Assembly: GCA_036925085.1 (NCBI GenBank)
Contig: JAUPFP010000046.1
Location: 1,061,501-1,125,500 of the forward strand
Reading direction: 5' to 3'
Origin: Brachycybe producta
Taxonomy: Eukaryota; Arthropoda; Diplopoda; Playtdesmida; Andrognathidae
DNA length: 64,000 bases
Shown here piece after piece: positions 10,871 through 21,866 of this stretch. The notes under the pieces are model-generated. The model made no database searches and was not told the DNA's origin. It saw only the letters and a program-made list of their open reading frames with translations. How positions within the stretch are numbered: the first letter of the stretch is position 1; each line of letters starts with the position of its first letter. A program made the translations under genes and the position numbers.

Positions 10871-13800
10871 ATTCGAAGTCACTGCACTTATCCTTGTGAA
10901 TGTCCTAATCCTAATCCCGTATGTCAGGATGGAGTTCACCTGATCATCGACGGATGTGGATGCTGTCAAGTATGCGCACGTCAAAACGGCGACATTTGCG
11001 ATGGGACGCATTTATGCGACGAGGACAAAGGTCTCGTTTGCGACTATTCATCGGCCATGTCCCCTAGTGGAACATGTAGAGGTAAATGATGAACGAAGAG
11101 ACTAAATTGAGGGTTGCAACGCACAAGACCACTTTTGGTGGTCGATGTCAACTGCAAAATAAAGTCGGATTGTCGTCAAAACCGACCACTTCGAATCTTT
11201 CCATAAAAATACATTACAAAAAGCGTTGCAAACCACAACCCAAACACTTGAAACTTCATATTGCAGTTGAAATCGACCACCAAAAGTGGTCTGTGTAACA
11301 ATACCCTTAAGTGCCAATTCGAACAAACGCCAAATTGAATAAGCGTCAAATTTAACAAACACCAAACTGAATAAGCGCCAAATTTAACGAAGGCCAAACT
11401 AAATATCAATAAAAGCCAAAAAAAACTTGGTTGTTATTCAGTTTAGCGTTTGTTCAATTTGGCGCTTATTCAGTTTAGCGTTTGTTCAGTTTGGCGTTTG
11501 TTCGATTCGGCGCTTTGTCAGTTTAGCGAATTTGATCCAATTGGTGCTTGTTCAAGTTACGCTTAATCAGCACCATTGTAACAACTAAAAAAAGGTTAGG
11601 AGGACCTAGAGCCCCACTTGAAAAATGCACAGTAATGTGGGCCCAAAAAAACTCAATCTTCTTAATATGTGAGAGAAAAAGCCTCTAAATTAAGAACGAA
11701 AAAAACGAGAGAAATAAATTCAAAGTAAAAAAAAAATCAGTTCGAATCGCAACAAAAAGAGAAAAATTCTAAGAAAAACCCAATTAAATTCAATGGAACA
11801 ACCAATAAATATTGCAAACACACAACAATGAAAACGGGTTAAAACACTTTGAAAATTAAAGAATAAATTTTAAGGCAAAATATCTCTTACAAGTTCCACC
11901 CACCCCCACCCCACCCCCCTTTGTTTCATTTCAGAAAAATCGAAGAAACTCATTTCTTATTCTAGTATTTAGTGCCTATAATAATAAATCGTATCCCACA
12001 CCTGAAACTCTCATCGAATTTCGGATTAAAGTTCCCTTTACTAGTAAATAGGAAACAAGTTTTGTTTTTCTAACTAACAAAAGTGTATTTTTTAAAATAT
12101 ATTTCATAATAAAATGGCGGATCCAATAATCAGCCATCAAAGGAGCTTCCTGTCAGGTGAACCAGAATACGACTTACGCTGATGGCGAATCGTTTAAATT
12201 AGACTGTCGTACTCAATGTACGTGTCAAAATGGAACCTACGGATGCGTTTCATTATGTGCTCAGGAATCCATAAGACCTTCGGCCGGAGGATGTTCTAAT
12301 CCGAGACTAGTTGATATTCCGGGAAGATGTTGTCGGGAATGGATGTGTGACTCAAGAGTCATCGTTCCAGCAGAACAGAGTTAGTAAATTTTCACATTTA
12401 ATCTCTCTTTTTTTTCTCGTCTCTTTCCTATAAGACTATTCCTATAAGAATAGACAATCAATTCTGGATTGTCAATCCTGGATTGTCTCTCAAAACTCTT
12501 TTCTGTAATAATTTTTCTTCAGTTTTCTTTTGGGAAGAGGCTATTTTTGGGTCATTTTAACTAATTGCTCATGTTCCCACCATTGCAAAAGTTTGCAATC
12601 TGAACAACTGCTCATGTTCAGTTCAATCAAAAAATTGAAGTGGATTTCCGGCTGAACAGAGTTTGTTCGAGCCAAAGCTTGAAGAGCAATAAAAGTTGAG
12701 TTAAATTAAGTATTAACTCAATATTTTCAGATTATTAACTGAATAAATTGAATTCGACATATTTGTTTGTTTGCCCTTCACGGGGCTCTGTAGAACACGT
12801 TTATTGCATTTAAATGCATTTAAATTATCAGTTGTGTTATTTTAGCAGACGACGCTTTCTATAAAAAGTTTACTTTGAAAGATACAAACAAGAAAAACTC
12901 GAAAAGAGATTGATTTACCCTTCTAGTTTCTAAAACACTAAAGTTTCTACTAAATTGTCCTATCTTGAGACAAGCAGACTAATCAGAGGAGTTCGAAAAT
13001 CCGTTGTTCATGAAAAAGATCTTAACAAAATCCACCCCCACATTTTATGTTCAATTTTTTGGATTGACAAGTCAGAATTGATCGTGTGCACCCAGCTTAA
13101 GAATGCAAAAGGAATTTCGATTCAACAATTCTCACACAGGAGACACATTTAAATTAATATTCAGAATTTCGTTTCAGTTTCAATTAAATTGCAAAACTGC
13201 AACCAGTATTTTCTTCTTTTGGAAAAGAGAAAAAAAAACGTTGAACGGTTTTTTCTTCCTTTTTTTTTTTGCTAAATTTTCTATTTTGCAACCGACACAC
13301 ATTTTGAAAACTCCATCATTTAAACCGACTTCTATTTACATAATAACTCATTTTAAAATATGCAAATTACAGAAAAAGAATGGAAAAAAAGAATTCCATA
13401 GTTGTAAAAAAAAGAACTTTAAAGGAGAAATGTTTTTTTAAGAACTGAAATTCCTAACTAAATCACATTTTAATAATTTTCAAAATAAAATTTTTACGAG
13501 AAGTTAAAAACCTCGATTGAAGATTGAAAACGTCAACTGAATTCTGATTTTTCTACATTTCAAGAAAGAAACAGAAAGGATTTTTAGAAACTAGAAAAGT
13601 AAACGAATCACTTAAAGTTGTTTTAAACTATAAAACATCCCTCGAATTGTGGTCATTCTGTAGAAACTAGAAGGGCTAACCCAATCATTTAAGAGTATTT
13701 TCTCGTTCAAAATAAACTTTTTAGGTCAGTCTTGGTTTTACTTTTTCACCTCAAATTGGAATAAAAGTAAATTAAGAAAAAAAAAAGCAAAATTAAGAAA

Positions 13801-16800
13801 AAGTGTGTTAAAAACTAGAAGGGTAGCTCAATCACTTAATAGTGTATATTTTTATGTTGATATTTTTAAATATAAACTTCTCTTATAGACAAAAATTAAA
13901 ATATTATCGTCTGCTTTAAATTAGGTCATTTTCATACTCGCATAAAAAGTTTATTTTGAAAGATATCACACATGAAAATACCCTTAATTAATTGAACAAT
14001 CCTTCTAGTGTTTATAACACTTCTAGTTTCCCGTCATTTTCTCCACCAGAAAGATCGAATAACCGAGTTTGCACCTTTTTACACTTTATAAAAACCACTT
14101 TAAGAGAACTAACTCTTCTAGTGACGTTCTTACTCAAGTCTAAAAAACTAGATTTAACCTTATATTAAGAGAATCTTCTTCCGCGCAAATTGAAAAGTCA
14201 TCTGTTTGTTTATATAGTGTATTTTGTACTATCTCAAATTGAACACATTAAATATGTCAAAACAGTTGATGAAAAGTTATTTCACGTCAAAAAAAAACTA
14301 ATGAAAATGTGTATACACACATAAGACATATCAATTTTGTCTATTTTAGAATAAAATTTTCAAAGGAACATTTAGATTAAAAAGACAAAAAAAAAAAGCT
14401 CCCACTTTTTACTACAACCCTCCTCCAGCCCCCATCACTCCCCTCTACTCAACAACCCCCCCCCCCCCCCCCCCCCTTCTTCCTTTTCTTTTTCAATTTC
14501 ACGTTGAAACTAATCGAATTTCGACCGAAATCTTATAGCAAAGTAATCATCTATTCACTTAAGTTTTTACTTTTACCTACTTTTAAGAGAAAAAAAAAAG
14601 CCGAAGGAAATCAATATAATACTTATAGGAGTACATTATTCAAAATAAGGGAAGCCAAAAGGGGTGGAGCAAAATGGGCGCCAAAATGGGGGGGGGGGGG
14701 GGGGGGGAGAGGGTGAGATTCCATGTTAAAAGCACTTTCGAAGATATTTTAATCATCTCGTTCATTAAAGATGCTTTCGAGAGAGACTCCTATCCTATAA
14801 TGGGATTAAAATTAGGCCCTTAATGAATGAATGAAGGGAAGAGAAAGGGTAAAAATGGAGGGAGGGAGGGAGGGATAGAGAAAGTAAAAAAGACTAGAAA
14901 GACCCCTAGAGCTCAATTGAACTTAAGGCTCTTTAAGTCTAGGTCCATCATCATCATCATCCTCATCATCGATCCAATTCCACTTGAATCGTGTTAAGAT
15001 TTAACTACTAATTACAATCAAGTTTTGTTCCTTCTTTTTGTTCTTTTTCTTTGTCGGGTTACCTTACCATCTTTGATCTTTCTAGTCTCCAATTATATTA
15101 AGTTAATTCGAAAATGAAAGCAAAACTTGCTAAACAAAAATAACATCAGGTGGATTTCATTTAGCAATTTTAGCTAAAGATAAACTTTATCTAACCCTCC
15201 TACCTACAGTAGGTCTTCGGATTTTTATGCATTATCAAGCAAATGTTTCTCAATCTGTGGCCCCAAGGGCTTCATAATTGGCTTTTTTGGCCACAAATTG
15301 AGAAATATTTCCTTGATATTGCATAAAAAATCCTAGTCCTCTACTAAGAACTTTTAAAATTTAAAAATATCCTGAAATGATTGAGCTACCCTTCTAGTTT
15401 CTAAAACACATTCACACACAGTTTCTCTCAATTATCCTTCTGAAAGAATAATAAAGAGTTTGAGAAGCGTTTTCACCTTAAAACCCATCTGTCATGAAAA
15501 TTGCTGTGACTCATTCCTCTACCATTCTAGTTATTAATTTATCCTTCTAGTTTTTTAAAATCCTTTCGTGTTTCTCTTAATAGAAAGATAATAACCATAG
15601 TTAGCGGGGTGTTTGACACTCGAAAACCCTTCTAGTTTTTAAGAAAAACAGCTTCTAACGAAAAAATTTGAAACATTGCGTAGGATAAAAAGTGTAGATT
15701 TCTATAAGCTCCTGAAATCCATTAACTTTATAGCCTCTAGCAACAGGCGTCTTTTCGAGCTAAAATAAAAGTTTTCCGTGACACGTTTAGGTGAGGACAC
15801 AGTTGACAGTTGCGATCGATTCTCGACGGACTGGAGTCCGTGCTCGACCACCTGCGGAATGGGTGTGTCTCTGCGACTCTCCAATGACAACGAAGCATGT
15901 CAGACGGTGAACGAAACTCGCCTGTGTCAACTAAGACCGTGTCAGACCACCCAAGAGAATGTCAACTACAACGAAATCCACCATCATATCAGGGTATAAT
16001 CAATTAATGTTCACACTTATTCTTAACTAACGTGATAATTATTAGGGCTCGGATTTTTATGCAATATCAAACAAACGTTTCTCAACTTATGGCTCAAGTG
16101 CAATTAGGTTTTTTCAAATGAAAAATGCCAGCTTAGAGGCTAGATGTCTGCTTACTATATCCGTTATCAACTAAGTTTTAGCCTCTAACCAGTGTTTTTT
16201 ACTGAATTAAAAAATCATAATTGTTGGTTGATCCAAACCGAGGGGGGGGGGGGGGGGGGGGGGGGTATTGCTACTTCACGATTGTCACTTGGGCCACAGA
16301 TTGAGAAACATTTGCTTGATATTGCATAAAAATCCGAGCTCTACTGATAATAGTCTCTCTTTTATTTTCGATGCAGAAAACTCATTTGTGCCGAGCCACT
16401 TTACACCCTCAGAAAGCGACAAAACTAACCTACAATAACTGCACAAGCTTCCGAAAATACAGCCTCAAATGGTGCGGTTCCTGTGGCTCGCGAACCTGTT
16501 GCGTGCCTCAGTACACCACAACCTTACACGCCCAGTTTCAGTGCCCTTACGACACAAGCGCCGCTCTGGAACCTCAGAAAGGAATTCCAGAAACTCCTTC
16601 TTTAGTCACTTATCCGGTGATGTCCATTTTGAAGTGTGTTTGTCCGAGTGATTGTATGGAGGAGGCTAAAAGAGACTACGAGGAGAGGCTAAAAGTGGCC
16701 ACGTATCATGATGATGATGATCAGGAGAAAGACGTGCAGCACTCAGCGCCTACAAACACCTGGAAACGTCATCGCAGTCACCGAATGCGAACGTTCGCAA

Positions 16801-16817
16801 CGGTACTTACACCGTGA
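10871..16817 (+). CDS. CCN-family matricellular protein (5' partial)
   Basis: This is a secreted matrix-associated signalling modulator of the CYR61/CTGF/NOV family. Four exons each encode one classical domain: 10871-11081 IGFBP (with DGCGCCQVCA), 12134-12379 VWC (CTCQNG..., CCREWMC), 15791-15993 TSP1 (DWSPCSTTCGMG), 16377-16817 C-terminal cystine knot ending at TGA. Intron phases are 1, 1 and 0, and the joined frame is open for 366 residues. The VWC exon start at 12134 gives CRAIKGASC, close to vertebrate relatives; 12143 is an in-frame alternative acceptor. The cystine-knot exon has an extra loop before its last Cys pair and a basic tail. The signal-peptide exon is missing. A weak candidate is ATG at 10706, giving MVNAAFLVGIFC with a phase-0 join. 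A poly(A) signal lies near 17245. The member (CCN1, 2, 3 or 5) cannot be assigned. Confidence 0.9.
11111..11306. mobile_element. MITE with CACAAGACCACTTTTGGTGG arms
   Basis: The left end GGGTTGCAACGCACAAGACC pairs with the right end GGTCTGTGTAACAATACCC. The arms continue with TTTTGGTGGTCGAT...AACTGCA. It lies just after the IGFBP exon. A diverged relative occurs at 44465-44602 inside the NPC2 gene, and a fragment lies near 41586-41640. Confidence 0.8.
11312..11535. repeat. Fold-back cluster of ~15-bp AAACGCCAAATTGAA units
   Basis: The left half repeats variants of AAACGCCAAATTGAATAAGC five times. After a short A-rich centre, the right half repeats the inverse (CAGTTTAGCGTTTGTTCA) about six times. 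The whole forms a large hairpin made of short tandem units. It abuts the MITE at 11111-11306, so the two may belong to one composite element. Confidence 0.75.
12700..12835 (-). repeat. Inverted copy of the 7410-7530 repeat
   Basis: The reverse complement of the 7410 segment, including the GGGCTCTGTAGAACACG and TTTAAATGCATTTAAAT motifs, lies in the CCN intron after the VWC exon. Adjacent sequence (12590-12700 and 13060-13100) resembles 55826-56020, so these may be pieces of one larger dispersed element. Confidence 0.65.
14454..14476. repeat. Poly-C tract
   Basis: An uninterrupted C run of about 22 bases. Poly-G or poly-C runs of similar size occur at 14690-14707, 16241-16265 and 31601-31625. 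They may form quadruplexes on one strand, and their stated lengths are probably unreliable. Confidence 0.9.
15219..15340. mobile_element. MITE with GGATTTTTATGCAATATCAA termini (copy 1)
   Basis: The left arm GGATTTTTATGCATTATCAA and AAATGTTTCTCAATCTGTGG are mirrored by CCACAAATTGAGAAATATTT and a TTGATATTGCATAAAAAATCC end. This copy is short. It lies upstream of the TSP1 exon of the CCN gene. Confidence 0.8.
16044..16343. mobile_element. MITE with GGATTTTTATGCAATATCAA termini (copy 2)
   Basis: The 300-bp element has ~60-bp inverted arms beginning AGGGCTCGGATTTTTATGCA and ending with the inverse, and a poly-G tract (16241-16265) in its middle. It lies downstream of the TSP1 exon, 34 bp before the cystine-knot exon, so it supplies the sequence around that exon's branch region. 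A third copy is at 34829-35138 in the SUCO gene. Confidence 0.85.
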
Positions 16818-19800
16818 TCAATTTTCTCCAATGAAAATTCGTCTATTTTTGAGCAATATCAATGGTCGAAAAAAATTAAAACGAAAACCCCGGGTGTAAT
16901 TTTACTACTCGTTAATTGAATACAAGAAGCAGCATTACAAAAATGGGCCTTAGCCTGTCAAAAGGCAAATTAAAAAATCAGAAGTTTGAACTCTGACCCT
17001 GAATCGAAACGTATCAATGAGATTTTTTTTCGTGTCATTTTGGGGGTTTCAGGGTGTTTTTTTTAATTAAAATGGAAACTACAAGTAGCTGTTCACTTTG
17101 TCTTGGTCACTTCAAGAAATGGACACCATTTTATGAAAATATTTTTAAGAAAGATTCCATTTTTTGTGAGATGTATTTCGAAACACTTATTAATTGTAAT
17201 TGATATCAGAAGGTTTTTTTTCTCATCAGAATTAAGTTCTTGAAAATAAAATATGGAATGATGATTAAATTGAAGAGAAATTTGAATGTGTTTTAGAAAC
17301 TAGAAGGGTAGCTCAATCACTTAAAAAGTATTTCCATGTTTGATATATCTTTCAAAATAAACTTTTTTGTGAAAATTTCAAAATTATATATCCATCTTTC
17401 TGAAGACAATATTATTTAAATTTTTGTTTGTAAAAAGTTTATTTTCAAAGATACCAGCATAAAAATAGCCTTCAGTGTTTGAGTTATATTTCCATTTCTC
17501 TTAATTTTGCTCCAAAGTGACTGAATATCAACTGTTTATAAACCATTTTTAGGTGGCTTTAAAATGTAAAAGCCCCTCGAACTCTTCTTCTTATTCTGTC
17601 TTTCAAGTGAATTGAAACTATATTAAAAACTAGAAGGGTAGCTCAATTGTTGCTTAAAGGTAGTTTCGTGTTGATATCTTTTAAAATGAACAATTGACAA
17701 ATATATAAAATCCTATTTTTGACAAATCTCATCTCAAAACTAAAATGAGTAACCATGAATATAGGAAATTTTATATTTCAGAAGTCTGTTGGGACCCCTC
17801 CTGAGTTCGGTTCAGTGCTTTTCAGGGCATCTAGAAGATTTCTATTTTTTGAAAAAAAAAGTCTTGGAATATTTTCATTTTTTGACATTTTTCATTGTGG
17901 TTTATTCTGGTCCTCAGAATTCCCCTCCTGAGTTCGTTACAGTGCTTTCTAGAAGACTGTCATGTTTTCTTTTTTGAGTCCCACTTGCTGCAGAATTTGC
18001 GTGCAAGTAATTTTGCAGAATGACTGATTTTTAAGTTTTGACCATAACATACAAACATACTGTATAGTGTACAAGTAAACATTCATTTCTCCACCCCGCG
18101 TTCCAGACAAGACAGACAAAGACAAACAGCGACATCTGTTAAAGATACCAATTTCAACACGAAAAAAAAAATAGGAATTTCATAGAAATCGATCATTTGA
18201 AATGTCATAGAAAAAAAAATACCGTTTTTGAAAATGAAATGAGATTTAAAAAAATCACACAAAATCCTAATAAAGATAAAAATCCAACCTTCTTCTCAAT
18301 TCCAACCCCATTTTTCACTAAAAAATATTTCTTCTCATTTCAAAGTATTAAATCATCATATTTCAATCCTCTTTCTAGAAAAAAAAAGAAATATATGGAA
18401 ATCTCTTACTGTCTAGAATAGTAAAATCACTGACACCATATATATAAGTTTAAGTAGAAACCCCCCCCCCTCCTCCCCCATTGCACTTATTTCCCCTAAC
18501 CCACAACAGACCCGCCACCTATCCCCTAACTATCTCTCTCTCTCTGTCTATTCATTCATCATTATTAATGTCAGATACCAAGAGGATGTATATTTGTGTG
18601 GGGGTGGATGGATAGGAAACACCAAATTCCATCCACCCCCAAACTCTAGCTACCCCCCTACCACCACCTTTCAGTTCCATTTAAAGTAATGTCATTTCCG
18701 TCCTTATCCATTTTTAGGATGTGAAACTTCATTTGAATATTCAGATGAGCTAAATTCCTAATGCAGTAATGAAATATTCATCCAATTAAACCCACTCTCT
18801 TCTTCTTTTATCCCTATATCTTCAAAATAGGGAGTTTTTTCTGTGTCCATGTTATTATTGTATCATTAGGAAATACTGATATCTATTCTAGTCTGGTTCT
18901 CAATGAAACGCGTCTCACCATGGGAAAGATAGTCTTCACATTATGACGACACATCACAAATTTAAATAAGCTAAAAGTCGAGTCAGTTTATTAAGCTGGT
19001 TTTAAAAGTGTAAACGTCCCTAGAACTATGACTTAATTCAAACGACTTCTATGTTGTTATCTTTTAAAATAAGCTTTGTATGAATTACAAAATGACCCAA
19101 CTTTAAACAAAAAAATAGTTTTTAAAAATATTGTCTATAAAAAGTTTATTTTGAAAGATATCATCATGAAAATGCATTAAGTGGTTCAGTTACCGTTCTA
19201 GTTTCTAACACCTTTTCATCTACTACTCATTTAAAAAAACACTGTAGTTGCATAACCAAGGTTATAGTTAACTGCAACTGGTTGTGTGTTTCCACTTTTA
19301 AGACACTTTTAACTGTGGTTAAATGATTTTATGTCATTTCCTGTTTTGTTTCACTTCCTGTTAAACAGTTGTGCATTTTGTGAAATTTTCATCACTCCTC
19401 ATTTAGTTAAAAATTGAGTGGCTCTCACTATCCGCCATGTTGTTTATAGACTAAATTTGTTTTAACACAGGAAGTGACGTATTTAACCATTCAAAATTGT
19501 GTCAACACAGTTATGTTCATTGTTTAGAAATTTCATCATAATTAATGTGTTTCCACTAGAAAATTAACTGTGGTTAACTTATTAACTGCAGTTAATTTTC
19601 GTTGTGAAAATGAGGTATCAGGATAGCATAAAAATTCTATTAACACGAAAAACAAAATGTCTGTCCCTTCCATATTTTGTGTTAAACAGTTTCCAGTGTA
19701 ATATTAATAGTAATATAAAAAGAAACTATATAGAAGCACAATTTAACAAAAAAAATGAACGACAGATTGATTGACGAGCCCAAGTTGTTGTTTTTTCTCG

Positions 19801-21866
19801 AAAAAACAGAGTTTGCCGCATAAAAATGCTGTCACCCAATATAATTAAATTTCTAATCTCAAAATGATCACATTGAATTCTGATTTGAGTGGCATTTTTG
19901 CTGTTCTTTTTTTTTTGTGCCGCCGCCGCCGCCACACGCACAAGAAAGTAAAAAAAATATAATAATCACGAAAAATTACACGAGAAACAACAAATAACGA
20001 ACAGGAAAAAAAAAACCCCCCACCGACAACGACAAAACGCACAAGATCAACGTTTTCTCGAATACGAAAAACGAAATAGGGCCAGAAAAAAACTCATAAG
20101 TCACATAAAAATATAAATAAATGAATTCTGACATTTAACCCAAAATAACGAACGTGAATAACGAACAGAGCACTTGTTTGCAAACAATGTTCGCGAACAG
20201 TGTGGACGGTTTTTTTCCCCCAGTACATTTCACTGTAATAAATTTTGATCCACCAGTTGTCGGTTTTTACTCGTCATATTCGGGACAGCACAAACAATAA
20301 AGCACAACTGAGCTAGATGGAAAAAAATTAAGAGGTTACCAACTGAGAACACGATACAAACATGTTCTGTTCAAGTTTGAACACTCCGGCCACAGCGAAC
20401 AGAAAAACGAACATATTCTTTGGAAATGTTCGCGAACATATTCTGTTCGGCGTTTTGTTCTAGTCTCCACCTACTCTTTCAGTGTAAACATTTTGTTTTA
20501 GAAAAGTTGGAAGAATATATGATAAAACAATAAAAATCCAGGACTTATAAGCTGTACTTCATTCGAAATTTTCTTAAAAAATCGAACTTTTCCCTGATTT
20601 CTCTAAAAGCAAAATAATATATTTAAATAACTTTTTTTGTGGTCTTTTTTCATTTACCTTTTACTTTTCGCAATACATTTTTCATCGAACTTCTTGTCGA
20701 TAATACTGTATAAAAGTGCTATACTTACGAAATGGTCAGACTTTTTCCAATGAAATTCGGGCGCACAGTGTTTTTGCCCAAAAACGCAGAACGTTTTTTT
20801 GTGTAGACTTTTTTTTCCTTTCTCTTAATTTTCGCAACACGTACAACGAACATTGTACTTTTCAATATTTAAATCGCAATACTTACGAAATGGTCTATCA
20901 AACTTTCTTTTCAAAAAGTTCGGACACAAGTGTTCAATCAATAATATTACACAGAATTTTTTGTGTACATTTTCATTTTTCTTAACGAAACGCATATTTC
21001 AATTCAAATCCGTACTTTCTATAGAACTTCAGGAATTAATACTTTTTTTTTCAATGCCGTTTCTATAGGCGTTATTGGCGCCTATTGCAAAACCTTTAGT
21101 GGCGCCCTCCATTATTTTTGGTAGAGACGCCTGATTTTACAACAAAAATTTCCAGTGGATTTTCATTTTACCAACACTTCTTTTTTTTGCTTGCTTGCTT
21201 GCTAATCTACCTTATTTATAATTTTCTAACTTATTATTGTATTGTTTTCCTTTTTCGAAGATTAAAACAAACTTTACAAGAAAAAAGGTTTAACTCTTTT
21301 CTGTTGCGCCTCTTTGCGCCCCATGCGATTAAAAAATAGTAGAAAAAAACCGTAATAATGGTGACTTACCAGTCAGATGAGGAAGCACTTGAAACCGTTT
21401 TCAAACCGGTTTTTTTTTTCATCGGATATTTTTTTTTTTCAAAAGTTCGGAAAGAACACCAATTTCACAATTATATGTTGAAAAATTTTAAATTTTCTGT
21501 AATTAAAACGCAAAAAAACACAAAATAAACAAAACAAAAATTAAAACCATAAAAAAACACAAAAAAATTACGATTTTAATACTTTTTTCTCTCACTTGAT
21601 AAAAAATTTTGTAATTTGTTTTCATCAAAAATTCTAAAACATTTTCAGAACAAAAGATTTTTTTTTAAAACAATCTAAATTTTCGCTTTTCAAAATTCAC
21701 TCAACAATTTCAATCAATTTTAAATTCGAAAAAAAAAACCACAATTAAAATCGGAACTTCGTATAAATAAAAGAAACGATCAAAAAAAAAAACGAAAAAG
21801 AACCTCTCGAAATTTAACAATTATTACAAATAGATGAGGACGTTTAAGTCTAACCGGAACGGTTCT
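16818..21866. other. Spacer between CCN and MARCH genes, repeats only
   Basis: No exon is recognised. The stretch holds several fold-back repeat arms (17275-17370, 17430-17720, 19135-19215), fragments of the 165-bp degenerate repeat (17785-17960), an inverted-repeat element with GTTAACTGCA/CTGTGGTTAA motifs (about 19240-19600), a GAACATATTCTGTTCG-rich element (about 20160-20470), and two copies of a segment starting CTTACGAAATGGTC (20725 and 20881). The 3' UTR of the CCN gene occupies its start. Confidence 0.6.

Noticed and set aside
13103..13441. 112-residue open frame in the CCN intron
   Set aside because: It is Lys/Phe-rich from A/T homopolymers, lies between well-supported CCN exons, and has no recognisable domain.
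20716..21339. Overlapping plus-strand frames of 70-90 residues
   Set aside because: They are Phe-rich translations of AT-rich repeats (duplicated CTTACGAAATGGTC segment), without splice-supported partners or homology.
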